Shown one piece after another: positions 37,301 to 45,065 of a stretch of DNA of 64,000 bases (position 1 is its first letter; each line of letters starts with the position of its first letter). A program made the position numbers and the translations under genes. The DNA lies in contig CAVQOB010000019.1 in assembly GCA_963714325.1 (NCBI GenBank), positions 1 through 64,000 of the forward strand, in the 5' to 3' direction. The notes beneath the pieces were generated by a model, which was not told where the DNA came from, made no database searches, and saw nothing but the letters and a program-made list of their open reading frames with translations. This DNA comes from CAVQOB01 sp963714325 (GTDB lineage Bacteria > Pseudomonadota > Alphaproteobacteria > Rhizobiales > Hyphomicrobiaceae).

Positions 37301-40013
37301 TGCCGTCGCTCACCCAGAGCTCGCTGCCGTTGGTGCCATCGTTTGCCGTGAAAAGAAGCTTGTCGCCAAGCACCACCTTCACCGGCCCAATGAGTGATCC
37401 GTCGGTTCCGGGATTGATGTCCTTCAAAAGAACAGTGCCAGCCGCCGTGCCGTCCGTCGCCCACAGTTCATTGCCGTTGGTCGCATCGCTGGCCGTGAAC
37501 AGAACTTTGCTGCCAAGTGCCGAAAGTCCAAGCGGGTTTGAGCTAGCGCTTCCGGCATAGATGTCCTTGAGCAGTAGGGTGCCATCGGCACTGCCATCAG
37601 TGACCCAAAGCTCGGTACCATTGCCGCTCTCCGCAGAGAAAACCATCTTATCGCCGACCGAGACAAGTCCGCTAGCAACACTTGCTGAGGAACTCGGCAA
37701 GCCGGGATTGATGTCTTTCAAAAGCGTGGAACCAGCGGCGGTTCCATCGCTGATCCAGAGCTCACTGCCGTGCAGCGTGTCATAGGCCCTGAAGAGCGTT
37801 GCGGGCGTACCGGCTGCAACGGTTATCGTGAATGTTTGAGTTCTGGTCGCGCCGCTGGGGTCGGTGGCGGTGAGGTCGATGCTGTAGCTGCCAAGCGACG
37901 CCAGTGCGGCTTTGACGACGAGACGGTGGCCGTTGACGATCTCGAAATTATCCGATGGATCGTTCAGCGCGAACGTCAGCGTGTCGCCCGGATCGCCATC
38001 TGTGCCGGAAACCGTCGCAACCAGTGTTCCAGCGGCCGCGTTCACCAACGTCTTGGTGGCCGACAGTCCGATCGCGACCGGGGCATGATTGAGATCGCCG
38101 ATCCCCAGAACGGCATCCGCGAACTGGAAGTTCTCAACGCCGGATAGCGTATCAGTACCGTCGGGTGCGCCCTGACTTAAGTCCCGCACGGTCACATTGC
38201 CGCCGGACAGGACGGTGATTGCATAACCAGATCTTGGGCCTGAATAGATCGCTCGATCCGAACCAGCGCCGCCCAAGATTTGGTCGTCGCCTGCGCCACC
38301 GGAGAGACTATCACCACCAGCACCACCAGAAAGCGTGTCGTTGCCGGCGCTGCCGAACAGCTGATCATTGCCGTCCTGCCCAATCAGCACATCAGCCGCG
38401 CCAATCCCGCGGATATCGAAGTTGAAGCCGTTGAACAGAGCGTCGAGTGCCACCGTGTTGCCAGCATGGGCGTTGCTTGCAGCGCTAAACAAGGCTGCGG
38501 CATCCATGAACATATTCTCGCCGACAGCTAGCTCGGTGGCGAGGAACGCCAGTCGGAAGTTTGTGATGGTGCCGCCGATGAGTGGCGTGCCGGCGCCGCT
38601 GCCGTAGGTAAAGCCATAGCCAAACAGCGTCAGAATGGTCGAGCCGTTGAGATAGCTGAAACCGCCACTGTTGCCTGCGGCAAAGGAACCGGCTTCCAAC
38701 GTCGCGGCAACAATACCGAGTGGATCGGCTAAACCCGCTGGGGTGGTGACCATGACGCGCGCCGCCCCGACCTGCACGCCGTCGCGCGCATCAGCGACAA
38801 CCAGACGAATACCTTCGCCAGAAGTGTCTCCTGCCCCGTTGCTGTCTTCCCAGGCAATCACGACGCGGCCATCTGAAAGCGTCGCGGTATCAGAGTAAAG
38901 TTGGCCGCCAGCGGTCGAACCGTTCACCCGGAACTGCACGCCTACCGGTGCGCCGTTAGCATCAAAACGGCGTCCGGCGATGTTGGCATTCTCGGTCGCT
39001 TCCTGGCTCCAGTCGTCCCATGTCACCATGAACCCGCCGTCGAGTAGCGCGGTCACATCGGGAAAGTATTGCTTGCCCGCCGTGACGGCGTTGACGAGAA
39101 ACTCGCCGCCAACTTTAGTCCCGGAAGCAGCAAACAGCTGCGCGCGGATGGCCCAGGAACTTGTGTCGCCACCAGTCATACTGCCGTCGATCCAGGTGAC
39201 GACAAAGCCGCCACCCGTGAGGCCCGCCACGGCCGGAGAAAACTGATAGTCCAACGTCGTCGTGTTGACGTCGAGAATGGTACTTACGGGAGCGAGGTAG
39301 CCGTTTCCCACAAAGGACCAGACCTGCGCCTCAACACTCCAAAGCGCGCCGTCGCCGGCAGCGGGGGTTCGTTGCGTCCAAGTCGCGACGAAATTACCGT
39401 TGCTCAGGCTCGCGATGGCGACGTCACGCTCGTTGCCGCCATTCGTATAGTCGTGGCCAAGCACGTATGAGCCGCTAAAGGGCTGACCGGCCGCGTCGAA
39501 GTTGCGGAGACTCAGTGAACCAACCGTCGTGCCATTGCTATTCTGCCAAGCGACCAGGAAGCCACCGTTCGCACCCGCTAGCACATCGGGAAACCACTGG
39601 GTGGCGAACGTGTTGCCGCTATTGATCAGGATCTCTCCGCCAACAGGCTCGCCGCTAGCATCGAGGATCTGGCCACGCACTGCGAACGAGCTGGTGTCGC
39701 CGCCCGACCGGCTATCGTCGGTCCAAGCGACCAGCACATTGCCGTTGGAAAGCTGAACAACGCGCGCTTGGAACTGGTCAGAAGTGGTTGTCGTGTTGAC
39801 AACGATCTCGACGCCGACCTTGTTCGCATTAGTGTCGTAGAATTGCGCTCGCACGGCGTAAGAGCTGGTGTCCGACCCAGTAGCGCTGGCGTCCTCCCAA
39901 ACGACGACAAAGCCACCGTTGGCAAGCTGAGTAACAGCCGGAGCACCCTGTCGACCGGCTGTCGTCGCGTTGACTTGAATTTCATCGCGAAAACGAAACG
40001 GAGTCGTCGCCAT
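31323..40013 (-). CDS. Giant ELWxxDGT-repeat protein with cadherin-like, CARDB-like and RTX modules
   Basis: About 2,896 residues from the ATG at 40013 (GAAAGA upstream). Layout: residues 5-420, about seven repeats of the GGFVVxWxD...SxAIRAQ type; 538-640, RTX repeats; about 640-745, a cadherin-like region; 749-2110, 29 ELWxTDGTxxGT repeats of about 47 residues, predicted to form beta-propeller or solenoid blades; 2134-2338, cadherin-like domains (IAENSIAGTVIGTLSGSDPD); 2355-2410, RTX; 2450-2560, a CARDB-like domain; 2571 to the end, RTX repeats and a C-terminus (LDEDLVVTGAF) like a type I secretion signal. There is no Sec signal peptide. Likely a secreted or surface adhesin. No transport genes are nearby; the reading frame is intact over 8.7 kb. 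Confidence 0.93.
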   Translation of the reverse strand: MATTPFRFRDEIQVNATTAGRQGAPAVTQLANGGFVVVWEDASATGSDTSSYAVRAQFYDTNANKVGVEIVVNTTTTSDQFQARVVQLSNGNVLVAWTDDSRSGGDTSSFAVRGQILDASGEPVGGEILINSGNTFATQWFPDVLAGANGGFLVAWQNSNGTTVGSLSLRNFDAAGQPFSGSYVLGHDYTNGGNERDVAIASLSNGNFVATWTQRTPAAGDGALWSVEAQVWSFVGNGYLAPVSTILDVNTTTLDYQFSPAVAGLTGGGFVVTWIDGSMTGGDTSSWAIRAQLFAASGTKVGGEFLVNAVTAGKQYFPDVTALLDGGFMVTWDDWSQEATENANIAGRRFDANGAPVGVQFRVNGSTAGGQLYSDTATLSDGRVVIAWEDSNGAGDTSGEGIRLVVADARDGVQVGAARVMVTTPAGLADPLGIVAATLEAGSFAAGNSGGFSYLNGSTILTLFGYGFTYGSGAGTPLIGGTITNFRLAFLATELAVGENMFMDAAALFSAASNAHAGNTVALDALFNGFNFDIRGIGAADVLIGQDGNDQLFGSAGNDTLSGGAGGDSLSGGAGDDQILGGAGSDRAIYSGPRSGYAITVLSGGNVTVRDLSQGAPDGTDTLSGVENFQFADAVLGIGDLNHAPVAIGLSATKTLVNAAAGTLVATVSGTDGDPGDTLTFALNDPSDNFEIVNGHRLVVKAALASLGSYSIDLTATDPSGATRTQTFTITVAAGTPATLFRAYDTLHGSELWISDGTAAGSTLLKDINPGLPSSSASVASGLVSVGDKMVFSAESGNGTELWVTDGSADGTLLLKDIYAGSASSNPLGLSALGSKVLFTASDATNGNELWATDGTAAGTVLLKDINPGTDGSLIGPVKVVLGDKLLFTANDGTNGSELWVSDGTSNGTVLLTDINPGAIGSGADTFTLIGDKVFFRASTSTSGSELWVTDGTATGTVLLKDIAPGTANSSPGKFTALGSKVIFTATDAINGTELWATEGTPASTVLLKDINPGTASSNATSFTQLGSRLVFVASDGAHGTELWATDGTAAGTTLLKDIRSGVSTSNPATFQVLGSKIIFSAYDDLNGTELWVTDGTAVGTVLLKDINPGNGSSNPSKSTVLGNKLIFGATDATNGTEVWATDGTTGGTVLLKDINPGLTGSNSSGFLKVGNTVLFSANDAVSGNELWSTDGTAAGTVRVANLETATDTSDPRDWYQFGAKAYFRATTPATGYELWTTDGTLAGTQLLKDFSPGAGNGAGGNFMPLGDRLLFGAIGGLWSTDGTTAGTVLIGSGGPSTGGSFSASNFATFGNRLIYRSSDASHGGEVWSTDGTTAGTLLLKDVVAGPTGSVPSNFFTLGTRVVFTAYDPATGIEFWATDGTTAGTALLKDIYPGTTGLSLQDGLIAVLGGRIVFQATDPVNGSELWTTDGTTAGTVLLKDIKPGAAGSNLGNLKQIGDKLYFSADDGVAGQELWVTDGTTIGTMRVADGNTSTQGSNPIPGAELNGKVIFSAFAGGDGVDRELWSTDGTVAGTTLIKDIFPGSGSSGPANFIKLGSQVLFTAFDSTNGTELWTTDGTTSGTTLLKDIRAGINASNIFNLTVLGTKVLFQANDGINGPELWITDGTAVGTILLKDINPGTAESVPSFLMVFGDKIIFNARTAANGYELWSTDGTTAGTVLLKDINVGTADGAPARFAQLGTSLVFQATTSAIGAELWTTDGTTAGTVLLKDINAGSNGSTPDEFAQLGSKLLFTALDAATSRELWVTDGTAAGTTLLKDIVPGNGTSLPQSLRTVGDKVLFLATDAANGQELWSSDGAATGTALLKDINPGTSGASAGNFTVLGNKLLFTATDPVNGAEIWVSDGTTSGTALLKDIFPGAGGSNPTNLRQIGANVYFSADDGVAGSELWVTDGTSAGTMRVADVNTFGIGSFPRDFVELNGKAFYAASTNLAGGELWSSDGTAAGTAMLTDINPGSASSEPAQFTKLGNQLVFTAINATHGRELWVTDGTAAGTSILKDIFAGSSGSTITLWPTPIGSKLIFAASDAVNGNEVWVTDGTAAGTQLLMDVYPGASGSTPILLGLFNGEIYFTATHPSFGREVWSTDGTAAGTALVRDINTVDFGSDPVGLTPFAIPNRAPTTLSLTGNTIAENSIAGTVIGTLSGSDPDLGDTLAYAVNDPLGRLEVINGNQLVVKAGANLDREAASAFAIDITASDTSGLGKTLSFTINLSDLNDTAPLIGSNGGGATAVVSIAENTTAVTTVNASDADIGTTLAYAIVGGADAARFAINPITGALAFATSPNFEDPTDFDGDNVYDLIVRAFDGVDADTQSMAITVTDVSGISPPPSDAATQTGTSEADTLIGLGGSNTLFGLGGNDTLSGGLGNDTLDGGVGIDSAVFSGTRAGYTLVSSSGMTVVINGPDGQDTLTDIETLTFGIETIGLAALQAQRPDLGAVGLGLSEGSVLVGGSVTATVSLTNLGSFAANASTTRIYLSTDAILDGGDTLLATRALGALANGTSLTDSVSLTLNTAGTYHLIASADQPNGLFEGNESNNASNAVRITVLASQPPPGLFTAGNDSVALPGSGGSYYALAGNDFVSGAAGADSVYADVGFDSLYGGGGADALYGGSNEDIIVGDAGNDSLYGGDGGDILSELFDSLGSGNDVIDGGNNVDIIYAAAGDDTVYGGSDLANNYADLGIGDDTFVGANGTDVVVGGAGLDTITGGDGDDSLYGEANSDLIYGGSGIDLLSGSTGNDTLDAGADNDLLVGDAGNDVLRGGAGIDVLYGFADDDILNGGPDVDGLYGGAGNDTFQVGGIGYGYDYIYDFQVNGVAGPSDSLLFQAGHFADAAAVRAASVFASGNTTITVPGSGGAFVVLVGVNIAGILDEDLVVTGAF

Positions 40014-40226
40014 CTGCGCATCTTTCAAATAAACAGAAAAAAAAGAGTGGACTACTGAATCGGATGGTAGTGTTCGCGTCGCTGAGATAACGCTCTATCT
40101 CGTAATAAAACTAAGCAACTTTGCTATCCGGAGCAAGAACAATCCATCGATTATTCAGCTGCCAAGCGAGCACCTTGTTGTCAGTCAATAACTGGGAGTT
40201 ACGCCTCTCAAATCATGCCTGTCCGT
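40014..40226. promoter_or_regulatory. Upstream region of the ELW gene with two symmetric motifs
   Basis: Contains CAGT-CAATA-ACTG at 40182-40194, the same palindrome as before the regulator gene, and a perfect inverted repeat GAGATA-ACGCTC-TATCTC at 40084-40101, about 71-88 bases before the start codon. The region is notably AT-rich compared with its neighbours, as expected of a promoter. No clear -10 and -35 pair could be fixed by eye. Confidence 0.55.
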
Positions 40227-41171
40227 TTAACTCAGGCTGCGACGCCATGATTTGAGGCGAACTTTCGATACGGCCGCCTTTCGTCGATGATGTTGCGCAT
40301 GGTGAGTGGCTGGCGCACGACGAGTTGCTGGATGACGCGGGCTGCGATCCTGGTCACGCCGTTGTTCTTGCGGCGGTTGTGGCGGAAGACGAACTCGTCG
40401 AGATAGGCCTGCAGATGTTTGGGCTTCACTGCGCCCGCGTGCGTTCCGATGAGCCAACGCTTCAGAAGCGAGATCGTCCAGTACACTCTTAGACCGCGTC
40501 GCCCGCGCGCCGCTCGGTTTTGGTCTGCACGATGGCCGCGTGGGGCCGTTCGCCGAGGCTTTTCTGGCCAGCGCGCGGGAATTTATTTTGATCCCGGCGG
40601 CGCGATCCTTGGCGATCCAAGAGGCGACGTACGTGCGCCCCCAGTCTGACAGCGGACGCGATAACGTTATGCCGTGCTCGCGAAAAGCCTGATGCGAATA
40701 GCTCTCCGCCTCCAACTCCATCACATGCGTCGGCAAATGCCGACTGATCCCCTGGCCGTGTAGGAAGATATGGCCGCATTCGTGCGCGACGATATAGAGA
40801 TGCCGCATGTTCTGGCCGACCGGCGACATGATGCGTCCGGTACCAAGATAGGCCAGTCCATTAAAATTCTCGGTGTTGATCTCGTGACCGGTTACGCCGG
40901 TTACGCCGGCTTCGCGCTTCATCGCGTCGGCGATGTCGAGCCGCTTTTCGCGATTGGCTTCAATCCTGGCGCGGATCACGGCGCCCTTGGTCGGCGACGT
41001 CGTTTGTTTTGCGCGCGCGGTGTTGATGCCGGTCGCGACGGCAAAACGGCCAAGCCTAGAGTACCCAAAAAACTGCTGTGTTCGCGGCGTTAGCCCGCCA
41101 TGTGCCGCCGCCAAGGCGCCTGTAGGGTGCCGTGCAGCGGTACGCGCTTCGGCCAACGCACGTGCCCGCAT
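40227..41171 (-). CDS. ImmA/IrrE-type zinc metallopeptidase, C-terminus disrupted
   Basis: About 315 residues from the ATG at 41171 (GGGGGA upstream). The zinc site is visible: IVAHECGHIFLHG (HExxH) and a downstream glutamate in VMELEAESYSHQAF. Such peptidases in mobile elements cleave phage-type repressors to induce excision or transfer. From about residue 200 the sequence turns Arg/Pro/Ser-rich and runs out of frame through an IS1595 transposase fragment, so the natural C-terminus has been lost or replaced. No partner XRE repressor gene is adjacent. Confidence 0.6.
   Translation of the reverse strand: MRARALAEARTAARHPTGALAAAHGGLTPRTQQFFGYSRLGRFAVATGINTARAKQTTSPTKGAVIRARIEANREKRLDIADAMKREAGVTGVTGHEINTENFNGLAYLGTGRIMSPVGQNMRHLYIVAHECGHIFLHGQGISRHLPTHVMELEAESYSHQAFREHGITLSRPLSDWGRTYVASWIAKDRAAGIKINSRALARKASANGPTRPSCRPKPSGARATRSKSVLDDLASEALAHRNARGRSEAQTSAGLSRRVRLPPQPPQEQRRDQDRSPRHPATRRAPATHHAQHHRRKAAVSKVRLKSWRRSLS
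40232..40486 (-). mobile_element. IS1595-family transposase, C-terminal fragment
   Basis: 84 residues in one frame (LLKRWLIGTHAGAVKPKHLQ, AYLDEFVFRHNRRKNNG, RIAARVIQQL) match the C-terminus of IS1595/ISXO2-like transposases. The N-terminal and most of the catalytic part are missing, so this is a remnant, not an active insertion sequence. It lies directly downstream of the peptidase gene, whose frame runs into it. Confidence 0.8.
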
Positions 41172-41310
41172 CACCCTCAATCCCCCGCTCGGATACTCGT
41201 CGCAATTCAATGCAACATCGTGGCAGGGAAAAGGCCGGTCCAAGTATCACGGCCTATGTCGCCAGAGATGAGATCCACACTCGACGTGCCTGTGGCCGGC
41301 TGCGGCACAG

Positions 41311-44210
41311 CTAAGGCGTGCCACGATCGGCTTGCTTCGCCGCGCGCTCCTGGTTGAGCTTGAACAGACGTTCGAGGATCACGTCGTCGGGGAGGCCCCC
41401 CGTTTTTTCATCAGAGCCCCAGTCGGTCCAGCCGTAGGCGGTGGCGACGGCCTTGTCCAAATCGCGGTGGGCGTGGTCGAGCCAGGCGGGGCGCTCATTG
41501 TAGAGGTTGGTGAGCGTGCGCCTTTTCAGGATCGCGGCGGCCTTGTCGTCGACGGGTAGAATCCGATCGGGATAGTCGGGCACGACTTCCGGCACGCGCT
41601 GCACCAGGTCAGCGGGATTGAGCCAGTTCTCGCGAAGCTCGTTCAGGCGCTTCGCTGCGGTGGCGATGGCTTGCGCGCGCGGATCGGCTGCGTAGTCGGC
41701 GGCGGGAACGTCGGGCGTGAGGCCGTCGGGAAAGGGGAATGTTTCGAAGCACGTTGTCGCATTATACGTCGGATCGTTGCCCACTCCGTGCCATGAGCAA
41801 GTCGCCAGCGACCATGCTTCGTGAAACTTCGACGTCAAGAAGCCGAAGAACGTGTCATCATCTCTGACAAACGCGAACAGTCGACTATCAGGAAGCACTG
41901 ACGCATTGAGCCAGACGAAGTTGCGGTGCTTAGCTACGCGGGGCGTTGCAATGAAACGTCTAAGCGGCGCGATATGTCGACGAAGGGCGGGTCGCGGCTC
42001 AACGTGCCGCCACCACAAACGCCGATACAATTCGCGCTTCAGGCTTTGCCGCTGGTCCCGAACTTGTGCATGAACTTGGGAATATGGCCGCTCGTACAGT
42101 TGCGCTTCAGCCAGCGACATTTCGCAACCAAAGTCTATCAACCACTCGTCTCGCGAACGCCCCGTAACGTCTGCGGCATTGGCCCAAGGGCGAAGAACAT
42201 CGGAATTGGGCCGACCGTTCGGGTTCACCGGCAGTGCCAACCACTGTCGGGCTAAGTCACCTTGAATATCGAAGGCCCCGCCCTTGGTGTCGCCCATGAA
42301 AGCGACGCCGATATTTTCTCGCAATCGTGTCACTTGGGTCAGATCAGCCGCAGTAGCGGTTAAGTCGGTGTTGATCTGTCGAACGAGTTTTCCGTCCAAG
42401 CGAAGATCATCCGCACCATCGCCGCCATCAAAGCACACCATCGACACTCGGACTGCTGCCCCGTCCAGAACCCAAGGCTCGTCGCTCCAGGCCTCAAAAA
42501 TGCGCCCGCTTTCGGCAATCTCGGCAATGACATCACGATTGGCTCCGCCCCGAATTGAGTTCGTCGTCACCAATCCGGCCCGTTCGGATTGACTACCCTC
42601 GATCTGCTTGCGAGCCTTTGCGAACCAGTAGCACACTAAATCGGCCTCGCGGGGCACGCGGCTGTCAAAAGCTGCAAACATCCGCCGGACCGCCTCGTCG
42701 CCCAAGCTCTCACGCAGTCGCTTTCCGCCCAAGAACGGCGGGTTGCCGATGATCGCGTCGGCGGCGGGCCACGCGTACTCGGTGCCGTCCGGATTGAGCA
42801 GCGCATCGTGGCAGACGATGTTGTCGAGCGATTTCAGGATCGGATTGCGCGAGGCGTCGAACCCGTGCTCGCGCATCCACTGGATTTCGCCGATCCAGAC
42901 CGACACGCGCGCCAGCTCGGCGGCGAACGGGTTGATCTCGATCCCCAACGTGTTCTCGGGCCCGACCGCCGGGAAGTCGCGCGCGATGCCCAATGCTTCG
43001 CACTCGGTGTTCACCCGGTGCTCGATGTCCTTGAGCGCCTTCAGTCCGAGAAACAGAAAGTTGCCAGAGCCGCAGGCCGGATCGAGGATGCGGAAGCGCT
43101 TCAGCCGCTCCAGGAAACCGACCTTCAGCGACGTGGCGCGGTTGAGCGCTTGCGTTCTCGCGCCAGCCGATTTGGCTTTGTCGCGCTTGTCCAACTCGGC
43201 GGCAATGCCCCCTTTCACCCCCTCCCACTCTCGTCCCAACGGCTCGATGATGACCGGATTGACGATCATCATGATCTTTTCGGGATCGGTGTAGTGCGCC
43301 CCGAGCTGGCTGCGCTTGTCCGGATCGAGGCCGCGCTCAAAGAGCGTCCCCATGATCGACGGATCGATGTTGGACCAATCCTGATTGGCCGCCTTCAGCG
43401 CTGTCTTGATATCGTCGCGCTGGAGTGGGAGCGCGTTGTCATCGTCGAACAGGCCGCCGTTGAACCACTCGATGCGCCGGAAATCGAGCTTGCCGTTCGG
43501 CTTCGCCATGGCGGCGAACAGCTTTTGCGCGTTGTCGACGAAGCCCGAGGGATCGTCGACGCTCGCCTCCAGCATGCGCTTGAACAGCTTGTCTGGCAGG
43601 AGGTCGACATCCTCCGCGAACATGCAGAAGACCATGCGATTGACGAAGTGCGCGACCTTGTCGGCCGGATGCCCGCGTGCGCGGAGGTTCTGCGCCAGCA
43701 GCACGAACTCATGCGCCACCGTCGCCGTGAGATCGGAACGCTTCTTGTCCGGCTTTAGCTCTTCGACGGCGGTCTCGGAGAACGCTTTCTTCAGCGCCGA
43801 GCGGCGGCGGCCGTCGATCAGATCGTCAAAGGTGAAGACGTGTTTTTCCTGGACCATGTTGGTCCAGGCCGTATGGATTTCGATTGTCTCCATATCGGAG
43901 ACGATCAGGAGCGGCGGATTATCAAGCGCGCCCTGGTACAGCTTGAGCTGCTTCAGCGCCGCGCCGAGGTCCTTCCCCTTGCCTTTGTACTCCCAGGCGA
44001 AGCAGCCGCGCTTCCACACGTCCGCCCAGCCGTCGCCGCCGCCGGTTTTCATTGCGCCCTTCTCGAAGGCGTACCACTCGCCGGTCGAATCGGCCTCAGC
44101 CGGGGTTTTTTCCCGAGCATGCGGCAGAGATCGATGAAGTGCTCCTGCGACCCGGCGCTCTCTTTAAGGCTCGAGTCGCGCCACTTGTTGATGAAATCCT
44201 GTGGCGTCAC
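41311..44210 (-). pseudogene. MmeI-like (Type IIL) restriction-methyltransferase with one frameshift
   Basis: Frames 44210-44100 and 44052-41311 join into about 966 residues, near the MmeI length. The likely start is the GTG at 44210, with GAGGGG seven bases upstream (VTPQDFINKW). A shift in GGGG-TTTTTT-CCC (plus strand 44102-44114) separates RMLG from the expected EKTPAEADSTGEW. A nuclease motif D-X9-E-X-K (DVWKRGCFAWEYK) matches the MmeI pattern; then come a helical spacer (VNRMVFCMFAEDVDLLP), methyltransferase motif I DPACGSGNFLFLG, motif IV NPPF (N6-adenine) and a target-recognition region (HVEPRPALRRHIAPL). Such enzymes cut and modify in one chain. The frameshift removes about 40 N-terminal residues if translation starts at 44052, which leaves both catalytic motifs. 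Confidence 0.85.
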
Positions 44211-44417
44211 GCAATTCCCCTCAGAGCGCTGAATAGGCAGCACGGCCGCACCCTACGGCAATTCGGGGAGCGTTGTGAAGCGTTCAGGAAATTGCCGGAA
44301 AAACGCCACGGCTGCGTTGCGTTTCGGCCTGACGAATCACTCATTCCTGCGACCCATCCGGCGCTGGGCTTGTGGTCGCGTTCCAGCGTGGCGGGTTGTT
44401 CAGTTGTGGAGCGCGTC

Positions 44418-44813
44418 ATGATGACAATCGAGGAGTTCCATCAGTTTTACTGCAAGACGTCGGCTTCGGCACAACAAGAGAAGGCGGCTTTCCACCTCGA
44501 TAGAACCAAATCACATATTCCATTGGCCTTAGCGAGGGAACAACTCGGCAGGGCGCAATTTCCAGAGTCGTGGAGTGGATTCGAACGTGTCCGCCCATGG
44601 GTCCCGGATTTGCCGGAAGCGCAAAATGGATACCAAACACTCTTATCGCACGAACCGTCGGCCAATGAGACGGCGCGATGGATTAGCAAACCAAACGATG
44701 CGGCGATCAACTATGCCGAACAGATTTTGGCGGCCGTAAACCCGGCATTCGCACCAGTGCGTCCTATGCTGGGCATGCTAGTACCCGGAATCACACTTGG
44801 CTACGACACATGA
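44418..44813 (+). CDS. Small hypothetical protein, 3' end within an inverted repeat
   Basis: 131 residues from the ATG at 44418 (a second ATG follows at 44421). The sequence is protein-like (MTIEEFHQFYCKTSASAQQE, GFERVRPWVPDLPEA, INYAEQILAAVNPAFAPVRP) but I recognise no family. The last 12 codons (from LVPGITLG) and the stop codon lie in the left arm of the 271-bp inverted-repeat element, so the native C-terminus was probably replaced by the insertion. No clear ribosome-binding site. Confidence 0.45.
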   Translation: MMTIEEFHQFYCKTSASAQQEKAAFHLDRTKSHIPLALAREQLGRAQFPESWSGFERVRPWVPDLPEAQNGYQTLLSHEPSANETARWISKPNDAAINYAEQILAAVNPAFAPVRPMLGMLVPGITLGYDT

Positions 44814-45048
44814 CGAACGAGCAAGCTCGCCGGCCAGGAGCGGCGCGAAGAGCGTAGCCCAGCTACGGTCGAGCGTCGCGACGCCGCCGGCGAGCTTGCT
44901 CGTTCGCCCGAAGGGTCGCGGCCCCCGCCCGCCCGCTGCGTCGCGCATCTGGCGCGTAGCGATGGCTATGCGCTGCAATGCGCTCCTGGCGGATCAACTC
45001 GTGGTCCCGCGATCAGGTGTCATAGCCAAGTGTGATTCCGGGTACTAG
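44778..45048. repeat. 271-bp nested inverted-repeat element
   Basis: Outer arms of 36 bases (44778-44813 and 45013-45048) are inverted with two mismatches and begin CTAGTACCCGGAATCACA. Directly inside, a perfect 21-bp inverted repeat (44814-44834 and 44886-44906) forms a hairpin. No gene is present between them. It resembles a MITE-like element or an attC-like or structured RNA/DNA unit. No target-site duplication is evident. Confidence 0.75.
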
Positions 45049-45065
45049 TGACTTGGCCTCCCCCG

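Noticed and set aside
23407..40013. Tandem repeats considered as CRISPR arrays
   Set aside because: The repeats are coding, of the RTX (about 27 bases) and ELW (about 141 bases) type, with no constant repeat/spacer alternation and no cas genes.
44052..44417. N-terminal extension of the small gene at 44418
   Set aside because: It is antisense to the start of the MmeI-like gene and Arg-rich; the protein-like sequence begins at MMTIEEF.
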